A DNA stretch of 12,759 bases from Nitrospinaceae bacterium (lineage in GTDB: Bacteria; Nitrospinota; Nitrospinia; Nitrospinales; VA-1), in the NCBI GenBank assembly GCA_012961055.1, contig DUAA01000232.1, positions 1 to 12,759 on the forward strand, read 5' to 3'. Below are positions 7,747 to 12,759 of the stretch, piece by piece; position 1 is the first letter of the stretch; each line of letters starts with the position of its first letter. The notes beneath the pieces are model-generated. The model searched no databases. It was not told the origin of the DNA and worked only from the letters and a program-made list of their open reading frames with translations. The translations under genes and the position numbers were made by a program.

Positions 7747-8691
7747 TTAAGTGATTTCTTTTTTATCGTCACTCACCGGACCTTGAATCGAATTAAATAT
7801 GGATAACGCTTGGGCCACCATGGAACCTGCATCATTGGTTTTAGCTGGCAATATCAAGGTGTTATTTGCTTTAGCCAGTTTGGAAAAAGCCTCAATATAT
7901 TGTTCTGCCAGTCTTAATGCTACGGCTTTTTCGCCTCCGGTTTTATCAATGGAAGCGGCGACCACTTCAATGCCCTCAGCGGTAGCTTTTGCAACTTGCA
8001 GGATGGCCTCCGCCTCCCCTTTAGCCCGATTGATTTGGTCTGTCATTGCGGCTTCCGATTTTAAAACCACTTCCTGTTTGATACCTTCGGCGATATTAAT
8101 TTGGGATTGACGTTTTCCCTCAGAGGCTAGAACTGCGGCCCTTTTTTGTCTTTCCGCAGCTACCTGTAATTCCATGGCTTGTCGAACATTATCGGGAGGA
8201 GTGATATCCTTAATTTCATAACGTAAACATTGGATACCCCAAACAACAGAGGCCTCATTGATACTCTGAACGATGCTGACATTTAAGTTGTCTCTTTCCA
8301 GAAAAGTTCTATCCAAAGTCATTTTCCCTAATTCAGACCGCATAGTGGTTTGTGCCATTTGCGTGATGGCATATCGGGCATCACCGACTCCATATGAAGC
8401 TTGTTTGGGGTCAGTTATTTTCAGGTAGAGTATTCCGTCTATGATCAAAGTAACATTGTCTTTGGTGATAGCTGTCTGGCTGGGGATGTCGACGGCTTCC
8501 TCTTTTAAGGAGTGACGGTAGGAGACGTTGTCGATAAAAGGGATCAGAAAATTTATGCCTGCCTGCATACTCATACGATAACGGCCCATTCTCTCAACGA
8601 TCCAGACTTGTTGCTGAGGAACAAACTTTACACCTTTTACAACGGCCAAAAAAGCCAGAAAACCAATTATCAGTTGCATTGAAAAATCCAT
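7747..8691 (-). CDS. SPFH/Band 7 membrane protein, slipin/QmcA type
   Basis: 314-residue member of the stomatin-prohibitin-flotillin-HflK/C superfamily, of the QmcA/paraslipin kind. An N-terminal hydrophobic helix (6-19) anchors it. The SPFH domain follows (about 23-180), with VPQQQVWIVERMGRY (24-38), AGINFLIPFID (44-54) and ALQV/MELQVAAERQKRAAVL-type heptads beginning near 173. A long Ala/Glu-rich helical region (180-275) drives oligomerisation in this family, and the LAEQYIEAFSKLA stretch (261-273) is typical. Slipins form large ring- or cage-like membrane assemblies and are encoded beside NfeD partners, as here: the NfeD-like gene lies 44 nt upstream on the same strand. The known role is in membrane microdomain organisation and membrane protein quality control; the specific client is unknown. 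The ATG at 8691 has GGAG about 7 nt upstream. Nothing is missing. Confidence 0.92.
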   Translation of the reverse strand: MDFSMQLIIGFLAFLAVVKGVKFVPQQQVWIVERMGRYRMSMQAGINFLIPFIDNVSYRHSLKEEAVDIPSQTAITKDNVTLIIDGILYLKITDPKQASYGVGDARYAITQMAQTTMRSELGKMTLDRTFLERDNLNVSIVQSINEASVVWGIQCLRYEIKDITPPDNVRQAMELQVAAERQKRAAVLASEGKRQSQINIAEGIKQEVVLKSEAAMTDQINRAKGEAEAILQVAKATAEGIEVVAASIDKTGGEKAVALRLAEQYIEAFSKLAKANNTLILPAKTNDAGSMVAQALSIFNSIQGPVSDDKKEIT

Positions 8692-8735
8692 TGAAATTCT
8701 CCAGTATGAGTCGATCGTTGTTAAAAGCCTTGGGG

Positions 8736-9188
8736 CTACGGGATCTGTTTAACTACCAGGATTCCTTTGGATACCTCCGTAATGGTAACGTCTGTGCCGG
8801 GTAAAATTGTTTCGGTGTTTTCCTGGGACGCGATTTCACAGTTCATAATTGTTCCCGACCACTTGACCTGTCCTCTTTTTCCCTTTTTGAGAGGTTCGCC
8901 ATAGACGACAGCGGTATCACCAACAATATCGCTATACCCCGAATTACCACTCCTCATCAGCCGTTTTAAGGGTTTCCATAATAATGCGGCCCAGATGGCC
9001 GTCGATAAAAAGAACAGGATAAATTGATTGTTGGTTCCTTCTATCCAACCAGCAATCAGGGCGGCCCCAACGGTTATAGCTCCTAGGCCGGGGAAAAAAA
9101 ATCCCGTTCCGGGAACCAGAAAAATTTCTATAGCTACCAAGGCAGCCCCTGCGATAAACCAGATGGAATGTGGTGAGAGTCCCGTCAC
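8736..9188 (-). CDS. NfeD-like short membrane protein (slipin partner)
   Basis: 150 aa, matching the short NfeD class (YbbK-like) that lacks the N-terminal ClpP-class protease domain. There are three hydrophobic helices at about 8-24, 29-49 and 54-71 (with the Gly-rich VPGTGFFFPGLGA between the first two), then WKPLKRLMRS and a C-terminal OB-fold domain (about 85-148), with DIVGDTAVVYGEPLKKGKRG and a final ITEVSKGILVVKQIP strand pair. The OB domain is expected in the cytoplasm, where it contacts the cognate slipin. The start is GTG at 9188, with AAAGGA 8 nt upstream. The gene precedes the slipin gene by 44 nt and the two form one operon. Confidence 0.88.
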   Translation of the reverse strand: MTGLSPHSIWFIAGAALVAIEIFLVPGTGFFFPGLGAITVGAALIAGWIEGTNNQFILFFLSTAIWAALLWKPLKRLMRSGNSGYSDIVGDTAVVYGEPLKKGKRGQVKWSGTIMNCEIASQENTETILPGTDVTITEVSKGILVVKQIP

Positions 9189-9307
9189 TTAATAGGTCCT
9201 TTAAGATCTAAGTGGAAATTGTATTATGCTCTATTTCTTGATTGAAGCGCAGATTAAAATTTTGTTTTTAATTGGGGTACGCATGAATTAGTTAAGGGTG
9301 GATAGGG

Positions 9308-9335
9308 TTGCACCTGTGTTTCGAGGTGTTACACT
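9308..9335 (+). promoter_or_regulatory. Candidate promoter of the Nfu-like gene, with inverted repeat in the spacer
   Basis: TTGCAC (9308-9313) and TACACT (9330-9335) are 16 nt apart, giving a start near 9342 and a leader of about 60 nt. An inverted repeat CACCT...AGGTG (9311-9315 and 9324-9328) overlaps the -35 box and spacer and could be an operator. The hexamers are moderate matches only. Confidence 0.35.
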
Positions 9336-9401
9336 CGGGAGCAAAAAAAGGACTTAGTTTAGAAAACATGTTATTTTGATATTTTTAAGGAGGATATATC
9401 C

Positions 9402-9680
9402 ATGTCTGTTCAGGTTACTGTTGATACCACCCCTAATGAACATGCGTTAAAGTTTAACGTCAACAAAGAAATCCTTGAATCCGGTTATAAAACTTTTAAC
9501 AGTTTGGAGGATGCTAAAGATTTTCCGGTGGCCAAAAAAATATTTGAGAACGACGCTGTGGCAAGTGTGTTCGTTATGGCGCAACCAGGAACGTCTTTCA
9601 TCACCGTCACAAAAAAACCGGAAACAAAATGGGGTGACCTATCAAATAAAATCGTAGAAGGTATTAAAGCTGTAATGTGA
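9402..9680 (+). CDS. Stand-alone Nfu/NifU N-terminal-domain protein
   Basis: 92 aa corresponding to the Nfu N-terminal domain only. Hallmarks are TPNEHALKFNVNKEILESG (10-28), the FPVAKKIFENDAVASVFVM segment (41-59), and FITVTKKPETKWGDL (66-80) ending in a helix. In full Nfu proteins this domain accompanies a C-terminal NifU domain with a CxxC motif that carries the Fe-S cluster. That part is absent: there is no cysteine at all in this protein. It therefore cannot bind a cluster by itself and may help deliver or dock clusters made elsewhere (inference). The Shine-Dalgarno AAGGAGG (9387-9393), 8 nt from the ATG, is near perfect, so strong translation is expected. It is a single-gene unit between the divergent NfeD operon and the acl genes. 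Confidence 0.85.
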   Translation: MSVQVTVDTTPNEHALKFNVNKEILESGYKTFNSLEDAKDFPVAKKIFENDAVASVFVMAQPGTSFITVTKKPETKWGDLSNKIVEGIKAVM

Positions 9681-9719
9681 TCTGAAGCTCATTAATGGAA
9701 AGGTTAAATCGCTACTCCT

Positions 9720-9786
9720 AAAGTGGGTTACCTAATCAATGGCTAAAAATATATTCAGGACGTATGAATAGTTTCTCCCACTTTTT
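9720..9786 (+). terminator. Nested inverted repeat with T-tract, possible terminator or structured RNA
   Basis: AAAGTGGG (9720-9727) pairs perfectly with CCCACTTT (9777-9784) across 49 nt, and the second arm runs into TTTTT. Inside lies a second perfect repeat, TATTCA (9752-9757) with TGAATA (9765-9770) and a 7-base loop. It lies 39 nt after the stop of the Nfu-like gene. The long loop is unusual for a simple intrinsic terminator. Confidence 0.35.
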
Positions 9787-9971
9787 CAGGTACGACTATT
9801 TGTGATTTTTTCCACCAAACATAACTCTGACCCCCTTCCAAAGGAAGAGGATAGCAAGGACTTTTAAAGCCGGAAAGAGCTGAAAAAGCGGTTGAAATAG
9901 CAATTTTAAAGCCTCCGATATAGATCTGCTTTCTTGCAATTTATTCCAGCCATAATTCCTTCAGGATAATA

Positions 9972-9999
9972 TTGACAAAATAGTGGAATGTCTTACAAT
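9972..9999 (+). promoter_or_regulatory. Strong sigma70-type promoter of aclBA
   Basis: A perfect -35 TTGACA (9972-9977) and TACAAT (-10, 9994-9999; five of six consensus) are 16 nt apart. Transcription would start near 10006, leaving about 125 nt of untranslated leader before aclB. This is the best promoter match in the window and fits a highly expressed central carbon enzyme. Confidence 0.6.
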
Positions 10000-10045
10000 A
10001 CGAACCTCGAATTACCCTGAAATTAAGTAGATATAAGAATTTAGT

Positions 10046-10072
10046 CGGGTTTTTATCCGGTAGAATTTTTTT
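10046..10072 (+). promoter_or_regulatory. Weak hairpin plus T-run in the aclB leader, possible attenuator
   Basis: CGGGT (10046-10050) pairs with ATCCG (10055-10059), one pair being G-U, around a TTTT loop; a run of seven T (10066-10072) follows after six bases. It lies between the promoter and the aclB start. The stem is short, so termination activity is doubtful. Confidence 0.2.
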
Positions 10073-10130
10073 AATTATTTAGACGCTCAATCTTAAAACC
10101 CATTTTTATTTCAAAAGGCAGGAGAAAACG

Positions 10131-11399
10131 ATGCAGATAACTGGCATGCTTTGGGGGCGAAAACTGTTGGACCTCGTAGAATTTCCCCATTCAGAAGTCG
10201 GGGGTCCTGAACTAAGTGTCGATGAGATCAAAGACATGATCAAACGACACGGTCAGGTTTTTATCAAGCCTTTGTTTAAAGGCGGGGTTGGCAAAAAAGG
10301 CAAGGCGGGTTTGCTAGGCCGGGTTGACAATATTACCGATGCGCTTAAAGAAAAGGAGCGCCTTTACTTTGCCGAGCATGTGTTTGGGTTCAACAAGGTA
10401 AAGTCTGACGGGGTCACCTATGAAGGGGCCGTGCCTGCAGACCATGAAGTTTATTTTTCTATTTCCGAAAGCACCGAGCATCGTTGTCCGGTAATGACGA
10501 TTACCCATCATGGTGGAGTTGATATTGAGGAACTTGGTGAAGATAAATTAAAAGTGGTGCCGTTCGACGCCTTGACCGGACTGAAAGCATATCATGTGTC
10601 AAACGCGTTGATGGAACTGGGTGCACCAACTGCGATGATCAGCCCGCTAGTACAGAACCTGCCTAAACTTTGGGACCTGTATAACAACTATGGAATGTTG
10701 ATGCTGGAACTCAACCCCATCCGCATGCAACCGGGCAAAGGTGGACGTCTAGCCCCGATTGCTTGTGATTTCAAATGCGCATTTGATCTTGATGATCCGG
10801 CTTGGAAAAGGCTGCACTTGCCGGAACATCTTTTTTCTTCAGATTATTCGGAGTTTGAGCAGGAGATTAACCAACTTCGAACTTATCAGGGACAGAGTGA
10901 CGTATTCGTCATGAATGATAAGGGAACCATCACGGCACCAACTTTTGGCGGTGGTGCGAATGCCATGGTTACAGAGCTTCTAGGAGAAGACGCAACGATT
11001 TCTTCCGACTTTGGCGGTAACCCTCCGTATGAAAAAATGCATGATATTTCCAGGATCAGTTTTAAATATTGGCTGCCACAATCAAATGTCTTATTCATTA
11101 TTGGCGGCAAAGCCAATAATACAGATATCTTTGAAACGTTCCGAGCTATGGGTGATGGCCTAAGAGATTTTTTCCAGACCCATGGGCCTGTTCCTCTGTT
11201 TGTCGTGGTAGGTCGGGGAGGACCTAATGTCATCCGCGGGATGAACTATTTACAAGAGATTCTTGATTCCTTAGGTGTTCCCTATCGTTTCTTCGGGCAT
11301 GATAGTGCCATGTCCGAGGTGATCAATTATACTCTGGCGATCAACGAGTGGATGAAAAACGGTGGTAAAGACGAAATTAAAGCAATGATGAAAATATAA
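10131..11399 (+). CDS. aclB: ATP-citrate lyase, small subunit AclB (ATP-grasp / CoA-ligase beta-like)
   Basis: With AclA it cleaves citrate, using ATP and CoA, to acetyl-CoA and oxaloacetate; this is the step that turns the reductive TCA cycle and allows CO2 fixation. The 422-aa protein corresponds to the N-terminal half of animal ATP-citrate lyase and to succinyl-CoA synthetase beta. The ATP-grasp part is about 1-240, with IKPLFKGGVGKKGKAG (45-60) for nucleotide phosphate and LELNPIR (192-198; E193 and N195 for metal). The ligase-CoA part is about 265-405, with TFGGGANAMVTELLG (271-285) and VVVGRGGPNVIRG (358-370). The ATG at 10131 is preceded by AGGAG at 6 nt. aclA follows after 92 nt. An alternative would be a citryl-CoA or succinyl-CoA synthetase beta subunit, but the partner with an extended C-terminus argues for ATP-citrate lyase. 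Confidence 0.92.
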   Translation: MQITGMLWGRKLLDLVEFPHSEVGGPELSVDEIKDMIKRHGQVFIKPLFKGGVGKKGKAGLLGRVDNITDALKEKERLYFAEHVFGFNKVKSDGVTYEGAVPADHEVYFSISESTEHRCPVMTITHHGGVDIEELGEDKLKVVPFDALTGLKAYHVSNALMELGAPTAMISPLVQNLPKLWDLYNNYGMLMLELNPIRMQPGKGGRLAPIACDFKCAFDLDDPAWKRLHLPEHLFSSDYSEFEQEINQLRTYQGQSDVFVMNDKGTITAPTFGGGANAMVTELLGEDATISSDFGGNPPYEKMHDISRISFKYWLPQSNVLFIIGGKANNTDIFETFRAMGDGLRDFFQTHGPVPLFVVVGRGGPNVIRGMNYLQEILDSLGVPYRFFGHDSAMSEVINYTLAINEWMKNGGKDEIKAMMKI

Positions 11400-11491
11400 A
11401 GTCCTGTTTCCGACTGGCAAGATTGAGTCGAGCAGAAAACTCAACGAACTTTAAATATCAATGAAAACTGTTTTCCGTTTTGGAGGTTTGA

Positions 11492-12759
11492 ATGCATAAG
11501 AAAGGCGTGGAAGATTTCCCCTTTTACTGTGGTATTAACTCCTTGTCTGAACTAGCTGTTAAAGAAGACAGGGTTGTTGTCTTAAATATTCTCGGCAAAG
11601 AAAGCTCAGGAGTAACTCCAGTCAGCAACGATTATTCCGGTGGCAATATCGTATTTGGAACTGGGCCGGGTAAATCCGGGAAGTCTCTGACCACCAAATC
11701 AGGAAAAATTCCGGTTTATAATTCAATAAGAGAGGGTCTTGATGCGGGACATAAGTTCAACACTGTCGTGGTCTACCTACCACCTTCTGGGGTGAAAGAT
11801 GGTATCGCCGAAGCGGTGCGTGAAAATCCGGATTTAACAAAGGCCATCATTCTGACTGAGAAAGTTTCTGTTAAAGATTCCCGTATCATGCGCGCTATTT
11901 GTCAGGATAACGGCGTTGACTTATTTGGTGGCAATTGCCTTGGGCTAGCAGATGCCTGGAATCATGTTCGCCTTGGCGGTGCTTTGGGTGGCAACGCTCC
12001 GGAAGAATCTCTGGTCAAGGGGACGGTGGCTTTGTTTTCCAATTCTGGAAATTTTACTACCACCATTGCAGTTTATTTGACTACGGCGGGCTGGGGTACC
12101 ACAACTTCAGTTTCGAGCGGTAAGGATGTTTATATCCAATATGCCGCAAAAGAGTTTTTGCATGCCTTTGATAACGATGACCGTTCAAAAGTGGCCGTTA
12201 TGTACAGTGAGCCGGGTGGATATTATGAAAAGGATATTTCTTCCAATAAACCTATAGTCGCCTGTGTGGTAGGTCGCTGGAAAGCCAAACTGACTAAAGC
12301 TTGTGGACACGCCGGTTCCCTGGCGGGTTCTGGAGATGATGCCCTTGCCAAAGAAAAGTGGTTCATGGATTATTTTGGCGTGGACGGAGTCTACACCCCG
12401 CAAAAACCAATTCTCTCCAAAAAGGGAGCATTGGTAACCAATATTGCGCATATTCCTGAGGCCGTGACCAAGGTTATGGAGCTCAACGGGCAAAAGCCTG
12501 ACTTTGCTCCTAAAGGAAGCTTAGACCTGAAAAGTTGGTTTGGCAATAATCAAGGCTTATCATTACCGCCTGAGCTGGATGTTCCAGTTGTTGAAGCTTC
12601 CGAACCCTACAACCAGCAGATTGAAGCTCTGAATAAAATGGTGGGTGCTCAATATCGCCGTGAGACTCTTAAGGATGCCAGTGGTGCTTCCATGATGGAT
12701 CCGAAAACCCAGGTTTCTAAAATCCATAACACTTCAATTCTCGATGCTTCTGTTAAAAC
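11492..12759 (+). CDS. aclA: ATP-citrate lyase, large subunit AclA, N-terminal 422 residues (truncated by window end)
   Basis: Large subunit of ATP-citrate lyase, equivalent to the C-terminal half of animal ACLY. The visible part contains the CoA-binding and succinyl-CoA-synthetase-alpha-like domains: a Rossmann-like region at about 28-160 (GVDLFGGNCLGLAD at 141-154) and a flavodoxin-like ligase region at about 175-300, with SNSGNFTT at 183-190. The active-site histidine that is phosphorylated and passes phosphate to citrate is H273 in KACGHAGSLAGSGDDALAKE. From about 375 the linker and start of the citrate-synthase-like lyase domain appear (YRRETLKDASGASMMDPKTQ); the rest lies beyond the right edge. 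The frame is open to the end with no stop. The ATG at 11492 has GGAGG 5 nt upstream. The shared promoter lies upstream of aclB. Full AclA proteins are about 600 residues, so roughly a third is missing. Confidence 0.93.
   Translation, partial: MHKKGVEDFPFYCGINSLSELAVKEDRVVVLNILGKESSGVTPVSNDYSGGNIVFGTGPGKSGKSLTTKSGKIPVYNSIREGLDAGHKFNTVVVYLPPSGVKDGIAEAVRENPDLTKAIILTEKVSVKDSRIMRAICQDNGVDLFGGNCLGLADAWNHVRLGGALGGNAPEESLVKGTVALFSNSGNFTTTIAVYLTTAGWGTTTSVSSGKDVYIQYAAKEFLHAFDNDDRSKVAVMYSEPGGYYEKDISSNKPIVACVVGRWKAKLTKACGHAGSLAGSGDDALAKEKWFMDYFGVDGVYTPQKPILSKKGALVTNIAHIPEAVTKVMELNGQKPDFAPKGSLDLKSWFGNNQGLSLPPELDVPVVEASEPYNQQIEALNKMVGAQYRRETLKDASGASMMDPKTQVSKIHNTSILDASVK

Larger units (their letters stand above)
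9681..10130. other. 450-base non-coding gap between the Nfu-like gene and aclB
   Basis: No convincing ORF on either strand. The left part holds a nested inverted repeat followed by T residues (9720-9786). The middle (about 9790-9960) shows nothing I can name beyond a weak 5-bp hairpin at 9835-9847. The right part holds the aclB promoter (9972-9999) and a leader of about 125 nt. Confidence 0.6.

Noticed and set aside
9835..9847. CTTCC-AAA-GGAAG hairpin in the gap before aclB
   Set aside because: Five-bp stem with no following T-run; too weak to call a terminator.
10886..11233. 115-codon open frame on the minus strand
   Set aside because: Antisense to conserved aclB; no domain or start signal.

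Overview
The window looks like chromosomal DNA from a bacterium of moderate to low G+C, most probably a marine Nitrospina-like nitrite oxidiser (Nitrospinota). The case rests on adjacent genes for both subunits of ATP-citrate lyase, the citrate-cleaving enzyme of the reductive TCA cycle, in a genome that also carries an xerC-hslV-hslU-argB cluster, a slipin/NfeD pair and several lineage-type membrane proteins I cannot assign. The placement is inference. No phage, IS element, CRISPR array, rRNA or tRNA gene was seen.

Layout. Positions 1-3312 (minus strand) form one operon transcribed as xerC, hslV, hslU, argB, with argB running off the left edge. A good sigma70-type promoter lies just upstream of xerC. 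Positions 3496-4062 (plus) encode a coiled-coil protein with a C-terminal membrane anchor. Its last codons overlap tail-to-tail with a 55-residue two-helix membrane protein (4055-4222, minus). That small gene sits directly behind an unknown 168-residue gene (4226-4732, minus), whose promoter predicts a leaderless mRNA. Positions 4875-5501 (minus) encode a HAD phosphatase of the YqeG/phosphatidylglycerophosphatase type.

Positions 5695-7463 (plus) are a two-gene, ATGA-coupled unit: a membrane-anchored TPR protein with a trypsin/HtrA-like domain that has lost its catalytic His and Ser, then a secreted protein of unknown function with a faint L,D-transpeptidase-like pattern. This unit is the most likely place in the window for undescribed biology. 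Positions 7524-7730 (minus) hold a doubtful short ORF. Positions 7747-9188 (minus) are an NfeD-slipin membrane operon.

Positions 9402-9680 (plus) encode a stand-alone Nfu N-terminal domain behind a near-perfect Shine-Dalgarno sequence. A 450-base gap follows, holding a nested inverted repeat and a strong promoter. Then come aclB (10131-11399) and aclA (11492 to the right edge, truncated), which together cleave citrate to acetyl-CoA and oxaloacetate at the expense of ATP.
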